Source: JAXGTD01 sp040775095 (GTDB lineage: Bacteria > Pseudomonadota > Gammaproteobacteria > Chromatiales > Chromatiaceae). Taken from it: a stretch of DNA of 21,806 nt. Within the stretch, counting starts at the first letter, position 1. Each line of letters starts with the position of its first letter. The stretch is from NCBI GenBank assembly GCA_040775095.1, contig JAXGTD010000067.1, positions 1-21,806 on the forward strand, written 5' to 3'. A program made the position numbers and the translations under genes. This document shows positions 15,314-21,806 of this stretch, piece after piece. The notes below the pieces were generated by a model. It made no database searches and was not told the origin of the DNA. It saw only the letters and a list, made by a program, of their open reading frames with translations.

Positions 15314-15994
15314 ATGGACCGCAAGATCGTCCTCACCATCCTGACTGCCGCCCTGTTCGCCTTCATCGGCATCTGGCTGTTGCTGTCTCTCTTTCCGGAT
15401 GAACGTGCCGGACTGCGGCTCTATCCCTGGGATGTCAGTACCGACGAGGCCGGACACACCCGCGTCTTCGGTCTGACCCTGGGACAGAGCACGTTGAACG
15501 ACGTGCGTGCCATTCTGGGGGAAGAGGGCACGTTGAATCTGTTTGCGGAACCGGATGGGCATTACGACGTCGAGGCCTATTTCGACAACATCCTGCTCAG
15601 CAACCTCAAGGCCGACTGGGTCATTTCCATCGACGTCCCGCAGGCCATGCTGGCGGCGATGTACGATCGCGGCCTGCGCGTGAGCAAGGTTGGCAGCGGC
15701 AGCCACAAGGTCAAGCTTGCACCGCAGGACGTCGCACCTCTGCTGGAGTTGCCAGTGCGCACCATCACCTATCTTCCCTGGAAGAGCCTGGAGTCGCGTG
15801 ACATCGAGGGCAACTTCGGCACGCCCGAGCGGCAACTCACCGAGCCTGGCGGCGTGGTGCACTGGCTCTACCCCGGCAAGGGCATGGACATTGCGCGCGA
15901 CCCCGACGGGGGCGTCGTGATCCAGTACCTGAATCCGGCGGAGTTCGCGCGCGCGCTCACGCCCCGATCCACGGCGGGGTCCGCCGGCGACTGA
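15314..15994 (+). CDS. Conserved-looking membrane-anchored protein of unknown function
   Basis: The protein has 226 residues. A single N-terminal hydrophobic segment (about 5-27, IVLTILTAALFAFIGIWLLLSLF) follows MDRK with no clear cleavage site, so it is probably an inner-membrane anchor with a periplasmic body. The rest is a balanced, folded-looking domain with no Cys. Notable words are RVFGLTLGQSTLNDVRAILGEEG (about 51-73), which looks like a short-repeat or SmpA-type beginning, and HWLYPGKGMDIARDPDGGVVIQYLNPAEF near the end. I do not recognise the family. ATG 15314 is the only start that includes the anchor; the ribosome binding site is weak. It lies 103 bp after the Mth938-like gene on the same strand. 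Confidence 0.75.
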   Translation: MDRKIVLTILTAALFAFIGIWLLLSLFPDERAGLRLYPWDVSTDEAGHTRVFGLTLGQSTLNDVRAILGEEGTLNLFAEPDGHYDVEAYFDNILLSNLKADWVISIDVPQAMLAAMYDRGLRVSKVGSGSHKVKLAPQDVAPLLELPVRTITYLPWKSLESRDIEGNFGTPERQLTEPGGVVHWLYPGKGMDIARDPDGGVVIQYLNPAEFARALTPRSTAGSAGD

Positions 15995-16123
15995 GGCCGG
16001 AGATCAACGTCGGATCGCACCAACGCCGCCCCATGCTGGCGATCCAGCCGCTCTCCGGGCTTTGCAGGTCGGTCGATCGGACCCACCTCTTGAACAATCG
16101 AAAACCCGCGACGGAGCACGTCA

Positions 16124-16459
16124 ATGAACCGCAAGCACCGCATCGAGCAGGCCCTCACCCAGGGACTGGCACCGACCCACCTCGACGTGACCGACGAGAG
16201 CTCCATGCACAGCGTGCCGGAGGGCGCCGAGTCCCATTTCAAGGTACTCGCGGTCAGCGAGGCGTTCGCCGGCGAGAAATTGATTGGCAGGCACCGGCGA
16301 ATCAACGCGCTGCTACGGGCCGAGTTCGACAGCGGCCTGCACGCGCTGGCCATCCATGCGTGGACACCGGAGGAATGGTTCAACAAGGGTGGCGAGGCGC
16401 CAGCCTCGCCGCAGTGCCTCGGCGGTTCGAAGGCCGAGGGCGCTAAATCAGAGGCCTGA
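16124..16459 (+). CDS. bolA: BolA family protein
   Basis: The protein has 111 residues. IEQALTQGLAPTHLDVTDESSMH, then SHFKVLAVSEAFAGEKLIGRHRRINALLRAEF and HALAIHAWTPEEWF cover the whole BolA fold, including the helix-turn-helix-like RHRxIN segment and the conserved His residues used to share an Fe-S cluster with monothiol glutaredoxins. BolA proteins act in iron-sulfur trafficking and stress-linked morphology control. GGAG lies 9 nt upstream of the ATG. The last 22 residues (GGEAPASPQCLGGSKAEGAKSEA) extend past the fold and are low-complexity. It lies 129 bp downstream of the membrane-anchored protein and is convergent with the symporter gene. Confidence 0.93.
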   Translation: MNRKHRIEQALTQGLAPTHLDVTDESSMHSVPEGAESHFKVLAVSEAFAGEKLIGRHRRINALLRAEFDSGLHALAIHAWTPEEWFNKGGEAPASPQCLGGSKAEGAKSEA

Positions 16460-16529
16460 GGAAACGCCGACCGAGTGCGTTGCCTCGAGGCGATGCGGAT
16501 CCATTGCCCGTCTGGCATTCGATCCGCTC

Positions 16530-16545
16530 GCACCTCGCGAGGTGC
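16530..16545. terminator. 16-bp perfect palindrome between convergent genes
   Basis: GCACCTCGCGAGGTGC is a perfect palindrome in the 162-bp spacer between bolA and the symporter stop. A shorter one, GCCTCGAGGC, lies at 16482-16491. Neither has a T-run. They could serve as shared 3'-end structures or as protein sites. Confidence 0.3.
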
Positions 16546-16621
16546 TCCATGTCCAAGCGCTTGCCGCGCTCGAAAATGCCGGGCCATCCCTGACCCGGAC
16601 AGCGAAGGCTTCAGCGCTTGC

Positions 16622-17998
16622 CTAAGTGTCTTCCCGCACCGCCACCGCCGGGCGCGCGCGCGCCTCGGCCGCGAAGAACTCCTTCGTGACCTTGAAGACC
16701 ACCGGACTGAGCAGGAGCAGCGCGATCAGGTTCGGGAGCGCCATCAGCGCGTTGAGCGTGTCGGCCACCAACCAGACGAAGCCGAGCTTGACCGTGGCGC
16801 CCACGGGGATTGCCAATACCCAAAGGACACGGAACGGGACGATCGCCCTGACACCGAACAGGTACTCCACGCAACGCTCGCCGTAGACACTCCATCCGAG
16901 GATGGTCGTGAAGGCGAAGATCGCCAACCCGAGCGCGACGACGTAGGCGCCCGTACCGGGCAGCACGCTGCCGAACGCCAGGGCCGAGAGGCTCGCACCG
17001 TTCTCGCCCGAGGTCCAGACGCCGGAGACCACGATCACGAGGCCGGTGATCGAGCAGAGAAGAATGGTATCGATGAAGGTGCCGAGCATCGCGATGGTAC
17101 CCTGACGCACCGGGTTGTCGGTCTCGGCGGCTGCATGGGCGATCGGCGCGCTGCCGAGTCCCGCCTCGTTGGAAAAGATCCCGCGCGCGACCCCCATCTG
17201 TATCGCGACCATCACCGATGCGCCGGCAAAGCCGCCAACACCGGCGGTTGGGGTAAAGGCCTCGGCCAGGATGGTCATGAAGGCAGCCGGGACCTCCCCG
17301 GCCTTGAGCGCGAGCACTACCAGACCGGCGGCAAGGTAGGCCAGGGCCATGAACGGCACCAGCTTGCCCGCGACCTGCGCGATCCAGCGGATACCGCCGA
17401 TCAGCACCAGACCAACCAGGCCCGCCATGACCACACCCGTGATCCAGAACGGCACGGCGAACTTCGATTCAAGCGCATCGGCCACGGAATTGGCCTGCAC
17501 CATATTGCCGATACCAAAACCCGCCAGCATGCCGAAGATGGCAAAGGCCATCGCCAACCACAGCCAGCGTTCGCCGAGCCCGTTGCGGATGTAATACATG
17601 GGTCCGCCGACGTGGTTGTTCTCCTCGTCCACCTCACGATAGCGGACCGCGAGCACCGCCTCGGCATACTTCGTGGCCATACCGACGAGTGCGGTCATCC
17701 ACATCCAGAAAAGCGCACCCGGGCCGCCGACCGCGATCGCGGTGCCAACGCCGGCGATATTGCCCGTGCCGATGGTCGCCGAGAGCGATGTCATCAGGGC
17801 GTTGAACGGCGTGATATCCCCTTGACCCTGCTCGTGGCGGCCGCGCCAGAGCATACGAAAGCCATAGCCGATGCGACGCAGCGGCATGGCCCGCAGACCC
17901 GCGGACAGGTAAAGGCCGGTGCCCAGGATCAACACCAGCATCGGCGTCCCCCAGACCAGGCTATTGAGGCCGCCGATCAGCTCGCTGACAGTCTCCAC
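16622..17998 (-). CDS. Sodium:alanine/glycine symporter, AGCS family
   Basis: The protein has 458 residues and about 11 hydrophobic membrane segments, the normal size for this family. The AGCS signature is clear: ITPFNALMTSLSATIGTGNIAGVGTAIAVGGPGALFWMWMTALVG (about 62-106). So are GGPMYYIRNGLG and GIFSNEAGLGSAPIAHAAAETDNPVRQG. It imports alanine or glycine with Na+ across the inner membrane; the exact substrate cannot be read from sequence. The start is GTG 17998 (METVSELIGGLNSLVWG), preceded by GGGGTGA. It is transcribed alone and is divergent from the small membrane protein at 18200. A C-terminal cytoplasmic tail is rich in Ala and Arg. Confidence 0.93.
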   Translation of the reverse strand: METVSELIGGLNSLVWGTPMLVLILGTGLYLSAGLRAMPLRRIGYGFRMLWRGRHEQGQGDITPFNALMTSLSATIGTGNIAGVGTAIAVGGPGALFWMWMTALVGMATKYAEAVLAVRYREVDEENNHVGGPMYYIRNGLGERWLWLAMAFAIFGMLAGFGIGNMVQANSVADALESKFAVPFWITGVVMAGLVGLVLIGGIRWIAQVAGKLVPFMALAYLAAGLVVLALKAGEVPAAFMTILAEAFTPTAGVGGFAGASVMVAIQMGVARGIFSNEAGLGSAPIAHAAAETDNPVRQGTIAMLGTFIDTILLCSITGLVIVVSGVWTSGENGASLSALAFGSVLPGTGAYVVALGLAIFAFTTILGWSVYGERCVEYLFGVRAIVPFRVLWVLAIPVGATVKLGFVWLVADTLNALMALPNLIALLLLSPVVFKVTKEFFAAEARARPAVAVREDT

Positions 17999-18079
17999 GT
18001 TTCACCCCCCCGAGAATCGTAAAAGGCGTCGATACTACACGCGTACGCAAGCACTTGCCCCACCGATGCCGCGCGGGCT

Positions 18080-18108
18080 TTGCGACGAACCACGCTTAGC
18101 GCTAAGCT
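18080..18108 (+). promoter_or_regulatory. Promoter with a 14-bp palindrome over its -10 region
   Basis: TTGCGA (18080-18085) is followed after 17 bp by TAAGCT (18103-18108), a plausible sigma-70 promoter for the gene at 18200. The perfect palindrome GCTTAGCGCTAAGC (18094-18107) overlaps the spacer and -10 box, where a repressor would block RNA polymerase. It lies between two divergent genes, so it could also control the AGCS symporter. Confidence 0.4.
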
Positions 18109-18199
18109 CAGGTTACGACGGTCGAGTCATGCCTGTTGGTGCTGACAATCGGCCCACATCGCTACCCATCGCGCCAATGGACACCATGGAGGTCGAGCC

Positions 18200-18559
18200 A
18201 TGACAGTCTGCACCAATATCAAACGTTTCTCACGGGCCCACGAGACCATCGCCGATGTGTTCTCACTGCTCGCCGTTGTGTTGCTCTTCGCCTCGATCTG
18301 GGCGACCCTCGAGTACCACCAACCGGTTCTGCACTGGCTGGGCGCAAACGTCGTCGTGAACACATCCCTGCTGGTGGTCGGCCTGGCCGCGAATGCCTTC
18401 CTGATCGTCGGCCTGCTCGCGGTCGGCTCAGCGCGTCACAGCGAGGACAATGAGCGCTGCTTTGGCACCTTCCGCGGGCGGCGAAGCCAGCGTGGCGGCC
18501 GTAGCCTCTTCAGCAACTGGATCAGGCATATGGAAAACGTGGGCAAGCGGCACCGGTAA
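18200..18559 (+). CDS. Small membrane protein of unknown function
   Basis: The protein has 119 residues. Two hydrophobic segments are seen: about 22-37 (SLLAVVLLFASIWATL) and about 51-74 (VVVNTSLLVVGLAANAFLIVGLLA). A soluble, strongly basic tail of about 40 residues follows (RCFGTFRGRRSQRGGRSLFSNWIRHMENVGKRHR). The start is well supported by GGAGGT 6 nt before the ATG. No family is recognised. It faces the AGCS symporter across 201 bp that hold the palindromic promoter, and it is convergent with the AAA+ regulator gene. Confidence 0.65.
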   Translation: MTVCTNIKRFSRAHETIADVFSLLAVVLLFASIWATLEYHQPVLHWLGANVVVNTSLLVVGLAANAFLIVGLLAVGSARHSEDNERCFGTFRGRRSQRGGRSLFSNWIRHMENVGKRHR

Positions 18560-18561
18560 AG

Positions 18562-18591
18562 CCCGGGGCGCCCGACCCTGCCAGCCCCGGG
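18562..18591. terminator. GC-rich hairpin between convergent genes
   Basis: CCCGGGG (18562-18568) and CCCCGGG (18585-18591) can form a 7-bp stem with a 16-nt loop just after the stop of the small membrane protein. There is no T-run, so the terminator role is tentative. Confidence 0.3.
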
Positions 18592-18637
18592 GCCAGCCAC
18601 ACACGCAGCGTGGCACGGCCGCGCTGCTCAGATCGCT

Positions 18638-19546
18638 TCAGATCGCGTCCAGCCGTTTGCGAATTCGGTACTGCAGCGCATAGCGGGTGAGCCCGAGCAG
18701 GCGCGCGGCCCGACTCTTGTTGCCGCCGGCCAGCTCCAGTGCCTGACGGATCGCGCTCGCCTCGAGTTGCTCGAGGTCGATACCGGTCTCCGGCAGTCGG
18801 AACAGCAACTCTGGCGCGGCCGGGGCCTCGGCGGCGCGCACCTCGGGGGGTAGACTGTGCGGCGTCAGCTCGGCGCCGGGCAACAGGATGACCAGCCGCT
18901 CGCACAGGTTCCGTAGCTCCCGCAGATTGCCAGGCCAGGGATAGCGCCGCAGCAAGCGAACCGCGCTGGTCGTGAATTTCGGGGCCTTCAGGCGATGGGT
19001 ACGCGCGGCGATCGAGAGGAAGTGCTCCAGCAGCAGCGGGATATCGCCGGTGCGGCGACGCAGCGGCGGCAGCGTCAGCGGCACGACGCAAAGCCGGTGG
19101 TATAGATCCCGCCGGAATGCGCCGCTTGCAACCGCCGCGGAGAGATCCCGATCCGTGGTGGCAATGAGCCGCGGTGCCGGTACCCTGCACCCACCGTCCA
19201 ATGCATCCAGATAACGCAGCAGCCCCGCCTGGGCCCGCGGCGGCAGCTCGGCCACCTCGTCCAGCAACAGGGTGCCATGCCCCCCGGCACGCTCGCAGAT
19301 GGCGGGCAGATCGGGCATCTCGTCGAGGCCAGCGCAGTGGATGGCCAGGAACGGGCGCGCGCCGCGCGAGCTCCATCGGTGCAGATTTCGCGCGAGCAGC
19401 TCTTTGCCGGTACCGTTCTCCCCCAGCAGCAACACGCTCACATCCGTCGCGGCGACAACCCTGGCTGCCTTGACCAGGCGCCTGATCTCCGGATCCTCAC
19501 CGATCAGGAGATGATCGACGCGCTGCCTTGTCGAGCTTGTGTGCAT
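18638..19546 (-). CDS. AAA+/Fis-type transcriptional regulator lacking the GAFTGA segment
   Basis: The protein has 302 residues from ATG 19546 (GAAGG just upstream); the longer frame's extra 68 residues are Pro/Arg-rich noise. There is no receiver, PAS or GAF domain, only about 20 residues before the AAA+ core. Walker A is GENGTGKE (42-49), Walker B is TLLLDEVAE (92-100) and the arginine-finger region is GAFRRDLYHRL (142-152). LRRRTGDIPLLLEHF and YPWPGNLRELRNL follow. The end is a Fis-type helix-turn-helix (SAIRQALELAGGNKSRAARLLGLTRYALQYRI). Between HCAGL and Walker B only about 20 residues remain, so the usual ELFGHExGAFTGA loop is missing. Regulators without this loop, such as TyrR, do not activate sigma-54 polymerase, so this one may act through sigma-70 or as a repressor. 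It lies 217 bp downstream of the SafE-like gene. Confidence 0.85.
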   Translation of the reverse strand: MHTSSTRQRVDHLLIGEDPEIRRLVKAARVVAATDVSVLLLGENGTGKELLARNLHRWSSRGARPFLAIHCAGLDEMPDLPAICERAGGHGTLLLDEVAELPPRAQAGLLRYLDALDGGCRVPAPRLIATTDRDLSAAVASGAFRRDLYHRLCVVPLTLPPLRRRTGDIPLLLEHFLSIAARTHRLKAPKFTTSAVRLLRRYPWPGNLRELRNLCERLVILLPGAELTPHSLPPEVRAAEAPAAPELLFRLPETGIDLEQLEASAIRQALELAGGNKSRAARLLGLTRYALQYRIRKRLDAI

Positions 19547-19763
19547 AGTCCTTCGTCCGCATCGGGGATATTCTGGTCGCGCCGGCCCACTGCCTCGCCA
19601 AGGGGCCTTCACCCCAGGCGCCGCGCACCCTACCGGGTTGCGCGCATCGCGCGCGCCGGGCACGGGGTGCATGCTACCGAGCCGCCACGGGACGCGCGAT
19701 GCCGGAACCGGCGGCGGCTCTCCCCGGCCGATGTCCTGTTCCCGGGCCACTGGCGGCGTCGTA

Positions 19764-20441
19764 TTATAGCTGCTGGGTCAGCAGCGTGAACAGGCCGAGC
19801 GCGACGACCGTCAGTCCGCCCAACGCCTGCAATGATCGGCTTCCCGCGATACCATACAGCCTGCCCGTGAGCAGGCTGACCGCGATCATCACCGGCAGGG
19901 TACCGAGTCCGAACAGGGCCATGTAGACTGCGCCCGCGGTCGGACTCGACTGGGCCGGGGCCCCGAGCAGCATCGCGTAGACCAGCCCACAGGGCAGCCA
20001 GCCCCACAGCGCGCCATAGAGGAGCGCTCGCGGCAGCGAATCCACCGGCAGCAGACGCCGGCCGAGGGGTTCGAGGCGGCGCCACAGCGGCTCGCCGAGG
20101 CGTTCGATGAAGGCAAACCTCGGGAACCACCCGGCAACGTGCAGACCGATGCCGATGGTGACCGACGCGGCCAGCACGCGAAGCAGGCGTGGCAGGCCCG
20201 AGTCGACACCAATGCTGAGAATGGCGGCACCGGCCCAGCCGAACAGGGCGCCGGCCAGTGCATAGCTCATCACCCGGCCCAGGTTGTAGGCGAGAATGAA
20301 GCAGAGCAGGTGCCCCCGGTTGCCGCGCCGGCTCGGCGGCAGCGAGAAGATCAGGGCGCCGACGATGCCACCGCACATGCCGATACAGTGCAACGCGCTG
20401 AGCAGCCCGACAATGGCGGCAACAAGATAGGGCGTGCTCAC
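19764..20441 (-). CDS. SafE/TauE-type membrane protein (COG2836-like, cytochrome-oxidase-associated type)
   Basis: The protein has 225 residues and about six membrane segments. The motif ALHCIGMCGGIVGAL (16-30, with H18, C19, C23) and WGWLPCGLVYAMLLGA (147-161, with C151) mark the short SafE-like family. These are often annotated as sulfite exporters but frequently found beside cbb3 oxidase assembly genes, where a metal-handling role is suspected. The paired HCxxxC and PC motifs suggest metal or thiol chemistry in the membrane (inference). The start is GTG 20441 (MSTPYLVAAIVGLLS); the ribosome binding site is poor. It is divergent from exbB with only 56 bp between the starts, so the promoters must overlap. 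Confidence 0.88.
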   Translation of the reverse strand: MSTPYLVAAIVGLLSALHCIGMCGGIVGALIFSLPPSRRGNRGHLLCFILAYNLGRVMSYALAGALFGWAGAAILSIGVDSGLPRLLRVLAASVTIGIGLHVAGWFPRFAFIERLGEPLWRRLEPLGRRLLPVDSLPRALLYGALWGWLPCGLVYAMLLGAPAQSSPTAGAVYMALFGLGTLPVMIAVSLLTGRLYGIAGSRSLQALGGLTVVALGLFTLLTQQL

Positions 20442-20497
20442 GCCTGGCGGCCCGAGCCAACGCCGTCAAACACCATTTGCAGAACGGAACGATACAC

Positions 20498-20923
20498 TTG
20501 GAACTTCTGAAGGCCTATCTCGACTTTGCAATCTTCGGCGTACTCGGTCTCATGAGCTTTGTCATGCTCGCTTATGCGATCGAGCGCGTGTTCTATTTCG
20601 CCCGCGTAGACGTCAGCGCTTTCGACAATGCCGACGAGCTCAAGATCGCCCTCACCCGCCACCTGACCGCCATCGCGACAATCGGCGCAAACGCACCCTA
20701 CGTCGGGCTGCTCGGCACGGTACTGGGGATCCTGATCTCCTTCTACGACATCGGCCAGGACGGCAGCATCGAGACCGGCGCCATCATGCTCGGTCTGGCC
20801 CTGGCACTGAAGGCGACCGCGCTCGGACTGCTCGTCGCGATCCCCTCCATCGTGTTCTATAACACGCTGCTGCGGCGCGTCGAGGTGCTGACCGTGCGCT
20901 GGAAGAAGGAGCACCGCAAATGA
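20498..20923 (+). CDS. exbB: ExbB-type TonB-system energiser (short form)
   Basis: The protein has 141 residues with three membrane segments: about 8-30 (AIFGVLGLMSFVMLAYAIERVFY), about 63-85 (APYVGLLGTVLGILISFYDIG) and about 95-125. The GLLGTVLGI and ALKATALGLLVAIPSIVFYN words are the MotA/TolQ/ExbB core. It is shorter than E. coli ExbB (244 residues) and matches the compact type with the large N-terminal part absent. TTG 20498 is chosen because the family begins MELLKAYLD; an earlier TTG at 20477 adds only MQNGTIH. Together with ExbD it forms the proton-driven motor that powers TonB. It overlaps exbD by 4 bp (ATGA). Confidence 0.9.
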   Translation: MELLKAYLDFAIFGVLGLMSFVMLAYAIERVFYFARVDVSAFDNADELKIALTRHLTAIATIGANAPYVGLLGTVLGILISFYDIGQDGSIETGAIMLGLALALKATALGLLVAIPSIVFYNTLLRRVEVLTVRWKKEHRK

Positions 20924-21294
20924 AGCGCATGGACACCATCAATGTTATCCCGTTCATCGACATCATGCTGGTGCTGCTGGCCATCGTCCTGGCCACCGCC
21001 ACATTCATCGCCGAGGGACGGCTCGAGATCCGCTTGCCGGCCGCCGAGAGCGCCCTCGACACGCCGCCCGAAAAGCCAGTCGAGATTGCGATCGACCGGG
21101 ACGGGCAACTGTTCATCGACGCCGAGCCAACACCGCGGGGCAACCTCGAGAGCTATCTCGACGGCCTGACACCCGCCACACCCATCGAGCTGCGGGTTGA
21201 TGCCGCGGCGCGCTTCGCCGCGTTCGTCGGTGTCGTCGATCTGCTCAAGGCCCGCGGGCTCGAACGCGTCACCATCCTCACGCAAGAAAGCTAG
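20920..21294 (+). CDS. exbD: ExbD biopolymer transport protein
   Basis: The protein has 124 residues. The N-terminus MKRMDTINVIPFIDIMLVLLAIVLATATFI contains the essential membrane aspartate (D14) of ExbD/TolR proteins. A periplasmic domain follows (EIAIDRDGQLFIDAEPTPRGNLESYL ... IELRVDAAARFAAFVGVVDLLKARGLERVTILTQ). It couples proton flow to TonB movement in the inner membrane. Its ATG overlaps the exbB stop and it ends 3 bp before the tonB start, so the three genes form one tightly packed operon. Confidence 0.93.
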   Translation: MKRMDTINVIPFIDIMLVLLAIVLATATFIAEGRLEIRLPAAESALDTPPEKPVEIAIDRDGQLFIDAEPTPRGNLESYLDGLTPATPIELRVDAAARFAAFVGVVDLLKARGLERVTILTQES

Positions 21295-21297
21295 ACC

Positions 21298-21806
21298 TTG
21301 ACTCCCCCACGCCCATGCCGCGGCTGTCGGTCGCTGGCCTTCCTGATCTCGGCGCTGATCCACACCACGCTCGCCACGACACTGATCTGGGCGGCCGCCA
21401 CCATCCCACCCGAGGAAGGCGAGGAGCAGCCCGTGGGGGTGACGCTGGCCATGTTCCAGGGCCCCGCGAGCGGCGCCGACAGTGCCACCCCCACTGCCGA
21501 TCCGCGACCCGAACCAGCCCTCACCGAACAGGCCAGCGTCGTGCCGCCAGTACCACCCGCGCCTCCCAAGGAGGCGCCGGCCGCCAAACCGAAACCCGAG
21601 CCAAAGCCCGAGTCAAAGCCCGAGCCCAAGCCCAAGCCCAAGCCCAAGCCCAAGCCCGAGCCCAAGCCCGAGCCCAAGCCCGAGCCCAAGCCCGAGCCCA
21701 AGCCCGAGCCCAAGCCCGAGCCCAAGCCCGAGCCCAAGCCAAAGCCCGAGCCCAAGCCCAAGCCCGAGCCCAAGCCCAAGCCCAAGCCCACGCCCCAGCC
21801 CACGCC
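21298..21806 (+). CDS. tonB: TonB protein, N-terminal part (runs off the window)
   Basis: The frame from TTG 21298 is open to the window end (169 codons). After a basic, Cys-containing start (TPPRPCRGCRS), the single membrane helix LAFLISALIHTTLATTLIW carries the SxxxH motif (S18, H22) that TonB needs to engage ExbB/ExbD. An acidic/Pro stretch (IPPEEGEEQP) leads to a variable region and then, from about residue 97, a long Lys-Pro/Glu-Pro repeat that spans the periplasm. The C-terminal receptor-binding domain lies outside the window. It energises outer-membrane uptake of siderophores, B12 or similar ligands. The TTG is the first start after the exbD stop, and its placement matches the operon packing. 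Confidence 0.9.
   Translation, partial: MTPPRPCRGCRSLAFLISALIHTTLATTLIWAAATIPPEEGEEQPVGVTLAMFQGPASGADSATPTADPRPEPALTEQASVVPPVPPAPPKEAPAAKPKPEPKPESKPEPKPKPKPKPKPEPKPEPKPEPKPEPKPEPKPEPKPEPKPKPEPKPKPEPKPKPKPTPQPT
21586..21789 (+). repeat. Coding repeat of TonB (AAGCCCGAGCCC units, Lys-Pro-Glu-Pro)
   Basis: Near-identical 12-bp units AAGCCCGAGCCC are arrayed with 6-bp AAGCCC variants, encoding KPEP and KPKP. The central block at about 21650-21735 is a run of uninterrupted units. The high DNA-level identity, not only protein-level, suggests recent expansion by slippage or recombination. All unit lengths are multiples of 3, so length changes keep the frame. Confidence 0.9.

Noticed and set aside
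12630..15344. A 904-codon open frame on the plus strand
   Set aside because: It lies antisense to the K+ channel, whose pore and nucleotide-binding motifs are clear, then crosses into the Mth938-like region in another frame. It is a by-product of high GC.
21291..21803. Long Gly/Leu/Ser-rich open frame on the minus strand
   Set aside because: It is the mirror of the TonB Lys-Pro/Glu-Pro repeat. The tonB frame on the plus strand has the right start, membrane helix and operon position.

Overview
The window is a high-GC stretch of a gammaproteobacterial chromosome. The gene set (BolA, an NsrR of the three-cysteine type, ExbB/ExbD/TonB, a SafE-type membrane protein, an AGCS symporter) and the strong G/C bias at third codon positions fit a Chromatiales or Ectothiorhodospiraceae-like organism. 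That placement is an inference from gene content; no marker gene is present. I saw no rRNA, tRNA, CRISPR array, transposase or integrase.

Layout. Positions 1-850 hold the start of a MerR-type regulator, a divergent promoter, a foldable leader and a small exported protein. Positions 851-1372 are non-coding and carry dispersed repeats. Positions 1373-6147 hold a tightly coupled yhaO-yhaN pair (Mre11/Rad50-like nuclease and ATPase) on the minus strand. Positions 6148-7334 are mostly non-coding, with three 15-bp repeats and 13 perfect copies of a 7-bp repeat. Positions 7335-10787 hold a two-gene unit: a RecQ helicase fused to a ComF-like phosphoribosyltransferase, directly abutting a DprA/SLOG-family protein. 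Its codon use looks less GC-biased than its neighbours. This unit is the best candidate for an uncharacterised DNA-processing or defence system.

Positions 11299-12575 form a nitric-oxide module: a single-domain haemoglobin and a divergent nsrR, with a well-matched NsrR operator between them. Positions 12744-15994 hold a two-RCK potassium channel, an Mth938-like protein and an unrecognised membrane-anchored protein. Then come bolA (16124-16459), an AGCS sodium/amino-acid symporter (minus strand) and a small divergent membrane protein with a strong ribosome binding site.

Positions 18638-20441 hold, on the minus strand, a SafE-family membrane protein and an orphan AAA+/Fis regulator that lacks the GAFTGA loop segment. 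Divergent from them, exbB-exbD-tonB (20498 to the window end) forms a TonB energising operon. The tonB gene runs off the edge inside its Lys-Pro/Glu-Pro repeat.

All calls were made by reading the sequence and translations. No database search or folding program was run.
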